The translations under genes were made by a program, and so were the position numbers. DNA of 64,000 nt from Mansonella perstans (lineage: Eukaryota; Nematoda; Chromadorea; Rhabditida; Onchocercidae), in NCBI GenBank assembly GCA_037074765.1, contig JBAMDO010000574.1, positions 682,001 through 746,000 of the forward strand, given 5' to 3'. Shown here piece after piece: positions 12,801 through 25,385 of this stretch (positions are counted from its first letter, which is position 1; each line of letters starts with the position of its first letter). The notes below the pieces were generated by a model. The model saw only the letters and a program-made list of their open reading frames with translations, had not been told where the DNA came from and did no database searches.

Positions 12801-15800
12801 AATTTTAATCAATTCGGAACGGTTGATTTGCTGCCTCTACTTAACTGAACATTAAATTACAACACCAAATTTCTTAGAAAAATCAAAATAAAGTATTATC
12901 AGATTTCGATATTAAGTTCACTTTTCTATATCAAAAAATACTATTAGATATCATTCGGCGAAGCAGTGAAAATCTCCAAATTAAGTTTATTAAAGTATGT
13001 TTAAATATCTAATTTTGCCAGTACTAATTAGGTTACGATTTATCTACAATTAATCAAGTGCAGAAAAACTCTCTGACTGATCAACAAACTGTTAGAACCC
13101 TTATTGTATGTATTTTAAACTGTTAGTCTGAAGCAAAAGGCAAATTTCAACACTAATGATTTTGAGGTCATTTTTTTTTAAATGCAGGATTACATGAACA
13201 AATTCTAACCTCTTTCTAACTGGTTTTGATATTGACCACAATCTCCAAGCTTTTCGAAAATTTTTAAAAAAATTTTGGTGGGAAACTGCTGATAAACTCT
13301 AAATTCTTGCCATTCTGACTAGGTCTGATAAACTCTAAATTCTTGCCATTCTGACTAGGTTTGATAAACTCTAAATTCTTGCCATTCTGACTAGGTCAAA
13401 AACTCGAAACAAGAATTTTTAAACAATCCAGTAATATCCCAATGTGTCTGCACGAGAAATACTTAAACTCCATTCTTAGTATCATTCCTTAGAAAAATAA
13501 TTAAAACAGCAAGAAATAAAATTCTTTTCTACAACGTAACTGTCAAGTTATTCTAAGACTAAAGTGAGGTTTGATTTTTCTACGATGGCTAACTTACTGG
13601 GTGTCTTAATAGTTACAATAAGCACAAAACCTACCAAAGAAAATACATTTAAGCTTCTTTTCTTCAATTTTCGATGTTCGAACAAATGAAAAAGTAGTAT
13701 TTCACCATTTACCCCTTCATTTTCTATTCAGATTGTAAAAGTTTCCCAGAATTAAAAGAATGCTATATTTGCCATGAGTTTTCCTACTCTCGAGTTTAAA
13801 TACCTTTTTGAAATCTTTCGCAGAAGACGAAGATGAAGGCGTTGCACCTGCACTATGAATAATTTGTTTTTTACAATTGGTAACGCTGTTGCCACTATTT
13901 TCGATTTTTGGGATCGGTTTAGAATCCGAATCGCAGAGTTGTGGAGTTTTGTCCCACTCCTTTCCTGCTGTTGGTCGCACTGGAGGTGATAGAACACTAT
14001 TCGGCAGAGCAACTGCTGATAAAAACTGTAATAATAACAAATTATATAATTTGCTTGACACGAATTCGGTAAAGTGACTAGTTGAGATTTTTATTATAAA
14101 TATTATTAAATTTCTGATTCATTCCTTAGTTAGAACCTGCTTTTTCGGTAATCTGCTGGGTAATTTATTCTTTTCTTATTAGTACTACAAACCTCCCTTT
14201 TCCCCTTCTCCCTAAAAAAAAATCTTTTATTCGTACTATCGTGGTTGTGAACTACTATTCATCACCTTAACTTACGTCACACCTTTTTACAACTTATTGC
14301 AGTAAAATCACCATCCGAAGATAACCTATTTAAATTATATATTGTTGGGTTATAAAAATAAAAAACCAGAAGAAAAAACTAACAGTGGAAGGATTCTTGG
14401 CCAATATACTATTGATTCGCAGAAGCTGTGCTGAATCTAGACGGTTAAGATTTATGTATACCGGAAGTGTTGGTCCATCATTTTTTTGTGGCTGTCGTGG
14501 GGGAGTTAAAAGTGGTGAAATATGTCCCAGTTCACCAATAATAGTTTGCAAACGTCTGAAATTAAGATGAAACATGACAGTTCCATTTATCTGAAAATCT
14601 TGTTTCTACTAAGAAACATTTTTAAAAAACTACTTCTCTTTTCTTTTTCATAGTAATACAAAAAATTGATCCAATCTCTCTGTTCAAATTAGCTAATAAA
14701 TCAATTTCCATTCACATGAATCATCATATGAGAACTGCAGTGTGATAAAGATATGAAAACCAGTACGAAAAAACGTTTATGATTTATGATTTTCAGCCTC
14801 GTGATCTGATTATTAGGCTACCCATGTTGTGATAGCTCTGAGGCTTGCAAAAACCAATCCAGCATCTTTAAAATTTTCATTGATCGTCAATCAACCCTGC
14901 TTTTCCACATTAAAAAAAAAAAAAAAACAATCTGCATGAAAAGGATAGTTACGGTCGATGAAACTGTTCACGATTTTGATCATTTATTTCATCGGCAAAT
15001 CCAGAATCCGGACTTTCTTGCTCTTCCTTCTCCCATTTAAGTATCTTTTTGTCCATATTTTTCAACATATCAATAGGCCGCTTTTTTGCATTTCCATTTT
15101 TCAATTTTTCCTCACCAAATAACTCATTAATTGTCATTCTGCTATCATCGTACTCCATCTAAAGTAACTCGGTCTCACTGAATTCAATTTACTATATGCG
15201 TAAGAGCTTTAATTATTCAAATTCCTTTCAGAACAAAACTGGCCAATAAAACCGGTCAAAGTAAGGTTATGTGTTATTTATAGCAAACACTGTTAAATCA
15301 TTAAAAGCCCTCATTCGTTCCGCATTTGGTACTTAAATATTGATGAGAAGCATAGTAATATCTCCGCTCTCTATTTGTTATATTATTTTCAACTTTCACT
15401 TTTCCAAACAGTTCTTTTTTTTAATTTTCTGTATCAGAACATTCACTTTTTCACTTGTGCATGGTTTCTGCCAATTTTCGGTGTCTGTGTTGTTGCAATC
15501 GCTTCTGCAAAATTATTTCATGAATCCACGTAATTTCTATGAAGTTTTGCTTCAAATTTTTCAACGACAGAGAGCATAAACAAAAAACTGAACAGAAGTA
15601 CAGTTCCACAGATAACAAATTTCCTGAAAATACCTTCTTCTTTTCCTTTTCCTACATGAACTATCATCGGCATGACTTGAGGTTGTCGAAGACTTGCTAT
15701 TACCAACGCCAGTATTCATGAAGCTAACAGACGGTACATTAGCTTCTAAATCTTTCACTGAATCATTTTTCCGTTCTTGGTTCTGAATTTAACATTTGTT

Positions 15801-17915
15801 TAACACATATAAAATAACTGATTTGAAGTCACTAATCTTCCGGACAGATTGCATTATAAGAGGAGTGGAAAATGATCATTACATTCGTATTTTGGATAGC
15901 TGGATCAGAAAAATATATCATCAGAAAATAAGTATATTCATCATCATAAACTGTAACTTAATAATCGAAAAGCCCAACAAACCAACTCTTTCCGCTTTAA
16001 TTTGTTCCTTTATGCTTTAACACAAACAAGAAGTGCAATCGCAAAGAATAAAGACGTGATACTGCTTTTTACGATAAAAAGTGAATGGAAAACACAGAGC
16101 ACATTGTGACCTGCTCTGTGAGATTAGTGGAATTAATGTATCAAAAACTGATAAACAAACCTTTTTAAATGGAAGGTTAGTATGGATTGTTGATAATGGC
16201 ACATCAATAATACTTTGCATCTTCTAAAGAAAGCAAAATGAATTAGTGCATTAGTCATTTTCCAAAAATGATTTTTAAAGAAACCCGCCAGCCCATGTTT
16301 TCTTCAGAGGAACCGCTCACGTGCATGATTTGTTTTAATCTTGAAACGCTAAAAGAACGGTACATAAATGATTTGGAGACAAAAAATGCCTCTGCGCTTC
16401 ACTTGCATACGAACTGTTTTAAAAAACCTAGTGACAGAATGGATTTTTCGTAAAGAAATATCAAATTAAAAAAATTTAAACTCGACCAAGAATTTAATAT
16501 TAACTAATTCAATTCACACTCTTGTGATATTTAAAGATAACTATAACCGTGGCAATTTTCCCTCTAAACATAATTTTCTACATTTATTAATCAAAAGCCA
16601 AGTTATAATTTAATTCGTTCTATTCGAATTTTTTTAAAAAAATACACAACCTGTGCCATTTCATTAGCATGCAAACACGAGTCTGTTGTTGATGACATGG
16701 ATGATGAAGGCACAAAAGATGGATGTAATGGCCTAATCGGTGATTCGACAACACCAAATAGACCCGAATTATTTGGACCGTGTTGTGAGCCGACAATAAT
16801 ATCAGCCATCACATCAAACGGACCAAGACCATCTGCAAAATTGATTTTTCAAAGTTTGAGAACTCTTATACTATAGCACTGAAACAAATTTTCGTAACGT
16901 TAACCAATATTCATTTTTTGCAGACAGTATTTCTAAATCTATCATAGTACGAAAACTTCGGCTGAAACAACAAATTATAAATTTTGGGTTCTCGTTTTAA
17001 AATATGCTTTAGAAGTTATATTAATGAAATAACCGATTTGTAAGGATTTTAAGTACTGACAGATCAAATGTCCTATAAATAATAAAAACGTGTCCAAAAT
17101 CGTAGTAAACAATATAAAATGCAATATCTAGCGTGATACAAACTGGTAAAACACAACAGCTTTTTTTGGAATTACAAAACAATGACTTCGGTCATATTTC
17201 AGAACAATTTTACTTTAGCAGTGCATGTCAATATAAGTTTTAAGGATTATTATGCATCTAAAACTAAACCGCAATTATAATTATTTTTTTGGACGATTAC
17301 AATGGAAAATAGATAGTGACCTATAATATTAGTTAATACCAATAATTTTAAGTGTTGTCAAATAACCACACTATATGTCGTACGCAACATTTATAGCTAA
17401 TTTATATACTCATCAAAATCGTAATATAAACTACATTTTTATTATCTCTCAATGCATTCATAAAAATGTTTCTGAAAACGATCTTCATCAGGGTAAAGGA
17501 AAAACTACCAATATCTAGCTCTGATGTATTAATTATAGGTTGGAAATTCCCGTAAGACTTAAGGAGCTGGCCTACTCCCAATCGCGGCTCAATCCGATAA
17601 ACTCAAATATTTCAAATGTACTGATCAGTTGATAAAAAAAATAATAGGCCTCCGCGGTATTAAATTTCAAAACATCCAGTCTCCATTTTTATTTTTAACT
17701 TTCGGTGAAAGTTTTAACTTAAGTCCATCTGCGATAGTTTCTGAAAGGAACCAAGAATTAAGAAGCCTATAATTTTAGTAGACTCTAATAAATAACTTAC
17801 CAACAAGATTCTCTCGAATCCTTGCTATCCTTGGTTCTGAATCTTCCTCCATCGCTTTCTGAATTTGACTTTTCAGATCAACAGTTTCCCGTATACCAAA
17901 GTGATGATTATTCAT
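9835..17915 (-). CDS. AF4/FMR2 (AFF) family transcription elongation scaffold
   Basis: Fifteen minus-strand exons: 17915-17801, 16832-16651, 16223-16161, 15782-15634, 15504-15447, 15158-14953, 14555-14384, 14025-13804, 12796-12284, 11890-11741, 11639-11509, 11309-11162, 10799-10617, 10446-10326 and 9983-9835. They sum to 2562 bases, about 853 aa. The N-terminus carries an LFG motif and STIHTNLPFK, like the AIHTP segment of AFF proteins. A basic Ser-rich stretch (SSCRKRKRRR) follows, then LPVYINLNRL, like the AFF motif LPVKIDL. The last about 290 residues match the AFF C-terminal homology domain: CANYYLDEVARPLKHKADKE, LAYMDAAVYFI, QRSQLSILHHLMWSDRLW and a closing LDQICGPLTV...WLR. AFF proteins scaffold the super elongation complex (P-TEFb, ELL) in the nucleus; C. 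elegans has an AFF-like gene, affl-2. The exon at 11309 has a weak acceptor (CAAG) chosen because it alone keeps the frame. The middle of the protein is low-complexity. Start at 17915 follows a TTTGTAG acceptor. Confidence 0.85.
13289..13396. repeat. 36-bp tandem repeat, 3 copies, in an AFF intron
   Basis: The unit starting CTGATAAACTCTAAATTCTT occurs at 13289, 13325 and 13361, almost identical each time (one C/T change in copy 3). It lies in the intron between AFF exons 14025-13804 and 12796-12284. Confidence 0.95.
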
Positions 17916-18086
17916 CTACAAATTCCCATTCAGTTCATTCTGTTTCAACTAAATAATAATTAGAAATTTGAATTGACCGAACCAATCGAAAGAATATTTT
18001 CACAGCAAGCAAAAACAGTATGATCATTAAATTGAACTTTTAAAGCATAAAAATATAAGAAAGAGCCTTCAGATTTTCCACAAACC

Positions 18087-18342
18087 TTACATTCTATCAT
18101 AGAAGACCGAATCCTCTCGAGAATGACACTCCCTCCCGAGACTTTCCAGAAATTTTACATTCTATCATAGAAGACCAAATTCTCCCGAGAATGACACTTC
18201 CTCCCGAGGCTTTCCAGAAACTTTACATTCTATCATAGAAGACCGAATCCTCTCGAGAATGACACTCCCTCCCGAGACTTTCCAGAAATTTTACATCCTA
18301 TCATAGAAGACCAAATTCTCCCGAGAATGACACTCCCTCTCG
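18087..18342. repeat. 68-bp minisatellite, about 3.8 copies in A-B-A-B order
   Basis: Units begin TTACATTCTATCATAGAAGA at 18087, 18155, 18223 and 18291. Units 1 and 3 share GACCGAATCCTCTCGAGAAT, units 2 and 4 share GACCAAATTCTCCCGAGAAT, so the higher-order unit is a 136-bp dimer. The array lies about 170 bases upstream of the AFF start exon and may sit in its 5' UTR intron. Confidence 0.95.
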
Positions 18343-18370
18343 GAACAGTAACAAACAAGCTCAAAAAAAC

Positions 18371-18600
18371 CTGATAATTGCTCTCTATTGATTCTTCATA
18401 GTGCGGGCCTGCTGCGGCGTGTCGGCAGGGTATGTGCGTGGGACAGCAGAGAGAATGAGAGAGTGAGACACACAGAGAGAGAGAGAGAGAGGAATGCATG
18501 AGAAAGGCTCGACTACTATTTGCTCTGCTTCTCTGTCTCCCCATTCTATACTATTGCTAGACATGTAGGGGTATATCCCTTTGTACATGCGAAAGGCCCA
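18371..18600 (-). promoter_or_regulatory. GC-richer block with (GA)n tract, possible AFF 5' exon or promoter
   Basis: Between two minisatellites there is a block of clearly higher GC with a GAGAGAGAGA tract near 18475. Read on the minus strand it ends in AGCAATTATCAG followed by GTTTTTTT, a plausible 5' splice site at about 18371. This could be a 5' UTR exon of the AFF gene spliced to the TTTGTAG acceptor before 17915. An in-frame reading through ESIESNYQ is also possible. Neither is proven. Confidence 0.35.
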
Positions 18601-18613
18601 TACATCATCCATC

Positions 18614-18950
18614 TTACAGGTAACAGAGGCCTGTACATCATTTCACAGGTAACAGAGGCCTATACATCATTTCACAGGTAGCAGAGGCCTATACATCATT
18701 TCACAGGTAACAGAGGCCTATACATCATTTCACAGGTAGCAGAGGCCTATACATCATTTCACAGGTAACAGAGGCCTATGCATCATTTAACAGGTAACAG
18801 AGGCCTATACATCATTTCACAGGTAACATAGACCTATACATTGTTTCACAGGTAGCAGAGGCCTATGGATCATTTCACAAATAACAGAGGCCTATACATC
18901 ATTTCACAGGTAACAAAGACCTATACATCATTTCATAGGTAACATCGAAC
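18614..18950. repeat. 29-bp minisatellite, about 12 copies
   Basis: Repeated unit close to CATCATTTCACAGGTAACAG followed by AGGCCTATA, with period 29 (copies at 18621, 18650, 18679, 18708 and onward). Variation is mainly GTAACAG/GTAGCAG, with more decay in the last four copies. It lies upstream of the AFF gene. Confidence 0.95.
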
Positions 18951-20941
18951 GTAAAGCAAAAGGTAAAGGTCAACTCTCTGTTGACAAAGTACTAATACAA
19001 ACTACTTTTTCGATTTTCGATGTGATTGGTATTAGATTTATAGTGATTCGGCAGACCAAAAATTGTCAGGATGAGATCTGGCGAAGGATTTAGCGATAAT
19101 TGCGATAGTTTAATCCTTACTTATCTTATTAACCCGAACTTCATTTAGAAGCACTTAATATAATCATATAGTAAAACATACCTAACTAGAAAAGATTGAT
19201 CCAAAAATTTGAACTAAAACAAAAATTCTAGTTTTAACTATGGATCTACTTTATTAACCATTTAGTTTTTGCAGATCTACTAGCATAACCACTGACCTCA
19301 TAGTATCCATCCATTTACTTTGTCATTTACTTACCCTTTCCTCATTTGTCAATTAGATAGAAAAGAATGTACGAGCAGAAATGTCAAAACTTTCAGTTAT
19401 TATTTTTGGCGGTATATCAATCAAATATTTTATTTGAATTGCGCGCTTAGCGATTTTCTATACTCTCATAATATTTCAGATTAGATAGCACAGAGATAAA
19501 CATTGGATGGATACTCTATAAGTGACCAGAACAGTATTTGAAAAATGACAATAACCAAAACTTGTCTTCATTAATATCACTGTTGTAGGAACTAAGGAAT
19601 TAATAGCTGAAAAGGGAGGGAGAATATTTTAAAGAATGAAGAATGGACACAACTTTCAATGAAGAGTGCAATGTCCACTCCTGTGGTCATCTTGCAGAAC
19701 TATTATGATACCTTTCACATTTACTACTTTTTAACAATTATTATATGACTGAAGTTAAACAAGAATTTTTTACAATTCAGATATTATTTGTTAAAGAAAG
19801 ATTCATTAAATATATAAAACATTGAAAGTGTTAAATATTTTTCATGACATAACAAATAATTAATGAAAGAAGGCTTGTGAGAATTTGCTTTTTTTTTTTT
19901 TTTTTTTTTGAAAAAGAACGATGGAATTAGTTCGATCAATTTAAAAAAGATATAAGAGAGCAGTTGAATCACTGTTATTTGAATTCAGTTACAAACTAAT
20001 TTTGAGTAAATGTAAAGACTCGTAGAGGTTTAGAAAATGACTAAGTGAAGAAAGAGGTCAAATTTAATTAAAGGTCAAAAAGGCAATGTTTAAAGATAAC
20101 TATAAGTACCAAATTTTCATCTGTTTGATAAAACAGATTGTAAGAAAACAATGTGAGAAAACAGATAACTCACCAAGGCAGCAATGTTTACATATCAATC
20201 ATTTAATTTACATACTTCATTTGACTTCATTCTTAGAAGTATATGATTCAGTAATCATTTCAAATACGAAATTAAAATGATAAGTTATGTATTACTGACT
20301 AAATAACCTTAATTTTTTGCAAATATGTAAATCAAAGATGAATTAAAAAGATTGAAATTTTATTAGGTTTCGAAGGCCTTCCCACAAATACAAAAATGAA
20401 TTGCTGAATGTTTTTACCATACACAAAATAAAATACATTTAATGAAATTAGTGGAAAAGCCTGAAGGAAGAAAAGAGCAGATTAAAGGCTAGAAAGGGCG
20501 CTCTTATCTGTCCATATCCCTATGTTATTAATGGCCAATCAATGCTTTTAGATGAAAATAAAAATTGCAGAACACTTATTTAGTTGCTTTTCCACATTAT
20601 CAAAAAAAGAATGTCAACTTACCTATACCTTTGCCACCGATACAATTAGGTAGGAGAAAAAGTCGCAAATTTTCAAACATTTCAATGGATGTGATTTAGT
20701 AGTCATTTTGAAAAAAATGACAACACGAAATCGCTTGCAGTTACACGAACATAATAACTTGGTATTAGAAAAGGGTCAGTATATATATACTCGCAGTGAC
20801 CTGAGGTCAATTAAGACGAAGTCATTTTTAAATTATCCAACGACCAGAGATCAATTATAGAAACTTTCAAAAATACATTACCCTCCAAAGAGTATTATAT
20901 ATTTTTCTCACCTATCCTCTCCAAAGACAGGATAAGTGAGA

Positions 20942-20972
20942 ATAATTACTGCAATACCATTGCAGTAATTAT
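20942..20972. repeat. Perfect 14-bp inverted repeat with 3-base loop
   Basis: ATAATTACTGCAAT, loop ACC, then its exact reverse complement ATTGCAGTAATTAT. A related half-copy (ATAATTATTGCA) follows at about 20976. Function unknown. Confidence 0.9.
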
Positions 20973-23062
20973 GAGAATAATTATTGCAAGCATCGGCTTT
21001 TGCCATTTTCTCACGCCTTGTCATCTTTAACGTCGAAAAGTTAAAGAAACTTTACTTTGACAATATATTTAATTCTCATTCATTTCTAGTAAAATTAAAT
21101 CTAATAGTTTTGCTTTGGAAATTCCTGCTCGATATTTGACTAATTAGTTTTATCTATGGGAAAAAAAAATTCTACCATGGATTGGGACGATGGTAGAGTT
21201 TGTTGAAGAATTACATTAGATCTACAAATAACAAGATATATGGATGGGAAAATAATCAAAATTGAATAAATAAATCCAATTAGAGCTGGAAGGTCGAAAA
21301 CTTTTGAGCCCAAACAAATTTTCAGCTTGTAAGATTCCTCGGCAAACAACATCGTAGCAAAATCATCCTTTGCTTGTCAAATAAAAAAAAAAATCTTCCT
21401 TAAAAGTTTAGAAATCAAGAGAATGGTTTTAAAAGAATTATGAAGGTGAAAAGATATTGAGAATGAAATGAAGGAGACAAATATGAAACGCGTAAAAGCG
21501 AATTTGAAAAAACAGGCCATATATCTTAGATTCCAATTTCAAGTGCCTGATGGATTTTAATAAAATGATTCATTCAAAAACTATTTACCGACTACTTACC
21601 GTCACAGTAAGTTCAATGGAGAACATAATAATCTGAAATCTGGTATTAAGAATAAAATTTCTAAACTATAAATTATAAATATGTGCAGTTCCACTAATAA
21701 ATTTGCATTTTCCCAAGCGGAGCTTATGCGATTACTTTTCGTGCCTGTAAAATTACTGGAGAAATATTTCCAATGTAAACTGCTAGAAGGAAGCAATATA
21801 TAGCATGAGAAATACCAGTGGTGGCAATGCTACTTCGAGATACGCCACAAACCAAATTGCAGCTAATCATTGTTGATGTTTACAGTTTATCCGAGAGTTC
21901 ACCTGACTTCCAAGTAGGTGAAGCCAAGTCAGCTTTTTTTTGCAAATAGAATTGAATGAGTGAAGAGATTGAATAACCGAAAAGAAATGATTTTCAACTT
22001 TGCTTCTAAGAGCATTTGGTGGAAACATCGGTTGATTATATCTTTCTAAGGCGAAAGTAGGATGATTTATCGATAGATATGAAGAATTTGCATTGAAAAT
22101 TTAATCCTTCAAGAGGACCAATTAATGTGTTTGTTATCGCCTCTAAAATCCTTCAGCGAAATCATTCCATGTATTGTTGTTCTATATCAGATCATTGCTA
22201 TATCACATGAACTTCCAGAAAACTATTTGATATGCCATTTGAACTGTAATGATTAAAACTAACATAAAATATAATAGGCAAGAGGACCAATGTAAACCAC
22301 TAATTCTGCTGGTGCGAATTTTTTAAATGTTTTAAGGATGAAATCAAATCACGAAAAGATGAAATGATTTGGTTAATAATTGAAATTTGCAATGGAAAAC
22401 TACAGACACCAACTCATTCAAACTGTCATTTTAATTTATTTTTAAATTTACTTGGCAATATTTTTATTGTACTTGGCTGCAATTGAAAATCAACTGCAAC
22501 TGTAAGCAAACTTTTTTATGGTTGGATTGACTGATCAGTAAATATGCTTAATTACTGCCAAATCTATTAATGTTACCAGTAAAATTGAATATTTAAATTG
22601 CCACTTTCATGCAATTATTTCATTCGTTTTAACGATCAATAAAGGCAGTCAAAATAAAAAGGATGCGATATGATGATATTTAGAATGACCTGACCTGTAT
22701 GTTTTTTTTATGATAAACATCTTTTTGTAACATTGGTGCTGTAATTAATAAACAAACTTTACGGGGGTTAATTCTCAATTGATGTTGATTAATTAAGAGA
22801 AACAATTGCCTTCATAGTCTCTTCTAATTGATACATTAGCTTGATGAAATGAAAATTCTCCAAGTTAACAAATGAATGGAATGAATGATTCTCATTGATT
22901 CAAATTTTTAACTCATTAATTAAAAGTGAGATTAAAATGCTTTAGATTTCAATAACATTGGTTAATTGATAAATCATAACTTTGCTTGTCCCAACAATCA
23001 ATTAGTCAATGGATTTGTAACTGGAGAAATTCAGTCTTGCAGATTCAACAAATTTAAAGCAC

Positions 23063-23254
23063 AGATCTGATTCCTAGATTCAAGTGTAAGTGTTGAGTTA
23101 ATTGGAGATCTGATTCCTGGATTCAAGTGTAAGTGTTGAGTTAATTGGAAATCTCATTCCTGGATTCAAGTGTTGAGATCTGATTCATGGATTCAAGTTT
23201 GAGTTAATTGGAGATCTGATTACTGGATTCAAGTGTAAGTGTTGAGTTAATTGG
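23063..23254. repeat. 43-bp tandem repeat, about 4.5 irregular copies
   Basis: The unit starts AGATCTGATTCCTAGATTCA and ends GTTGAGTTAATTGG. Copies start at 23063, 23106, 23149, 23176 (the one before it is shortened) and 23212. Noncoding, intergenic. Confidence 0.9.
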
Positions 23255-24847
23255 AATAGTTATCAAATCATCTAGCAACAGCTCCGATCTGTTTCATAAG
23301 GCAATGATTCATAAAGCATTAAGCCATATCAATTCATTGATAACTGTTATCAGTGTGAACACCCACATTGTTTAAAGCGTTGAAACATTTATCATTTTAA
23401 TTAAATTGTGGGCGAATTCAAATCAGTCAAAGATTTTATGTCTCTTAAAAAGTTTGTCAAAATCCACCACTGGGCTGTTTGTATATGCGGAGAGAAATAT
23501 CATTTAGAGAAATATATATATAGAGAGAGAAAAAGAGAAAAAGAGAAAGAGAGAGAGAGAGAGAGAGAGGGACTACGTCTTCTTTCGTCAATCAGTTCTT
23601 TTTTCTCTTAGTGCCCTATCGATCGAAAAGTACAGTAGATAGGGAACGTTACACAATATAGCACAACAAAACAAATTTGAATGTCATTAAATTAAAATAA
23701 TTTAAATTTGAATGAAAACTTTTGGAAATTTGAATAATGAATTAACGAATTAAAAAAATTAATTCTTTGCTTTTTTTTTTTAATTAATTTTAATTAATTC
23801 ATTACTATTCAGATTCATTATTATTCCAATTAAAATTAATTCTTTGCTTGGCCTTTTAACAGAACTCTCAATGAATTGAGCTAAGATTGCTATGAAATAA
23901 TTAATTAAATTCTTTTCTTTTGCTTTATTTTAGTTTGTGCAAATAAGATTAATTTTATTAGAATTATTTTAACTTTAAGATAATTCTAATAGCTATTAAT
24001 GTACTGGAAATGTTGAAAGTGAAATTTTTTAAGAATTTTAATCATTAATTTTAATAGTTTTATCACTTGCAGCCAATACAGAATTTATCAGCTATAACAT
24101 AACAGATAATAGCAATGAAGAATGTTTGCAATTAATTAATTAATCAAAGTTTTTCAGTGATATTTTCATCGAGAAATCAAGATTCATATGAGAATATTTC
24201 ATCTCTTTTCTCTATGAGGATAATGAAAAAAATTTGAAAAATATAAAAATTAACATGAACATTAAATTTTAAATAAATTAATAATTACTATATTGCTATG
24301 TTAAGTATTGATAGAAATAGCAACATGTTACTTTTCATAACTTATTTTTGCATTTACTTTTCATTACAATAATTTCAAATTTTTTTGCATTCTTATTTTA
24401 ACATTTTTATAGAATTTCATTTCAGATAGATATTTCAAAGTAGAATGTATTATCGATCGATTTAAGTAAAGTATTGAAATGTTTCAAATATTTGTAACAG
24501 ATAATTTAGACATAGATAATGTTTCACAAAGTACTTTTTTAATTTTACAGGAGCTATTAAACCGAGGAATCAATGACAGTTCAATCAATGACAGAATGTG
24601 TCATAAAGAAATTGAATGTATGATTGATCAATTTTGATTCCAACTTTTTAGGATAGGCTAAATTAACTCATTGTAAAATTAGCTATTTTAACAGATAGAT
24701 TTATTAATTGATTATGTTAACATTAGAATATCATCAAAATGAGCCCAATAAATTATTTTATTAGTGTAAATTTTTTTTTGAATTTTAAATTCAGATTTAT
24801 AATTTCGAATTAAATTTCTGAATTTATGTATCAAATGTGAATTTAGT

Positions 24848-25004
24848 GTGTTCGGATTTAGAATTTCGCAGCGCTCCTTTGCTTCATCGAGTTGGATCAT
24901 TTGTGAAAATGGGACAGAGGTATACAGTGTGTACTTGGCTCTTCGCATACCATTGGGAATAAAGAAACGAGCCAGAAGGTTGAAGGTTTGGTCAGTGTTG
25001 GGGC
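24848..25004 (-). other. Unassigned exon-like block (minus strand)
   Basis: This stretch is about 45% GC in a 28-30% GC setting. On the minus strand it opens after an ACTATAG acceptor and reads GPNTDQTFNLLARFFIPNGM, then RRAKYTLYTSVPFSQ and LDEAKERCEILNPNT, a sequence with the composition of a real protein. Beyond 24848 the frame stays open but becomes AT-rich junk up to a stop at 24712. I do not recognise the family and see no partner exons nearby. It may be an isolated exon, a pseudogene fragment or a transposon relic. An open plus-strand frame (24848-25033) also exists but looks less natural. Confidence 0.35.
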
Positions 25005-25360
25005 CTATAGTTGTAGTTTTTTCGAACTTTTAAGGAGCAAATTTCTGAAGGAATAAATAATTAATTGAAGAAATAAGTGTGTGTGTGTGTTCCACTACGA
25101 TTCGGCTTTAACGAGTAAGCATTGTATTGTTAAGCAAATTAATTAAAAACTTAGATAAACTTGGTGTTCATTTTTGATGAGCCTATCGAGGCTATTGTTT
25201 CTGCAAGTATCAAAGGTTTCTTTGTCCAAACCATCAGATTTACAGTGCACTTGTTAATTTATATTTTATTTAGCTAATTTAACTTTATTTACATTTCATC
25301 CATGTCTCTCTATTATCTAACCAATCTTAGAATCTTTGTTTCTTTTCTTCAAATTATATA

Positions 25361-25367
25361 TTTTTAG
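25361..25367 (+). promoter_or_regulatory. 3' splice site before the stim-1 start, possible spliced-leader acceptor
   Basis: TATATTTTTAG ends 18 bases ahead of the first ATG (25386), which is followed by a second in-frame ATG. The placement fits spliced-leader addition. Confidence 0.5.
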
Positions 25368-25385
25368 ATTTTAAAAGATTTGAAC

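Larger units (their letters stand above)
18961..25367. other. Long intergenic region between divergent AFF and stim-1
   Basis: About 6.4 kb of AT-rich DNA with poly-T runs (19890-19910), a short GA tract (23555-23570), a GT tract (25077-25091), a perfect hairpin near 20942, a tandem repeat near 23063 and one GC-richer exon-like block near 24848-25004, all listed separately. Otherwise I see no supported gene. It should contain the promoters of both flanking genes. Confidence 0.5.

Noticed and set aside
18233..18612. Minus-strand frames with SLSLSLCVS and similar
   Set aside because: They arise from the GA/CT tract and the 68-bp minisatellite. A 5' exon of AFF remains possible there but not these full frames.
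23408..23611. Plus-strand frame ending in an RERKREKEKEREREREG run
   Set aside because: The charged run is a GA microsatellite; no splice context or domain supports a gene.
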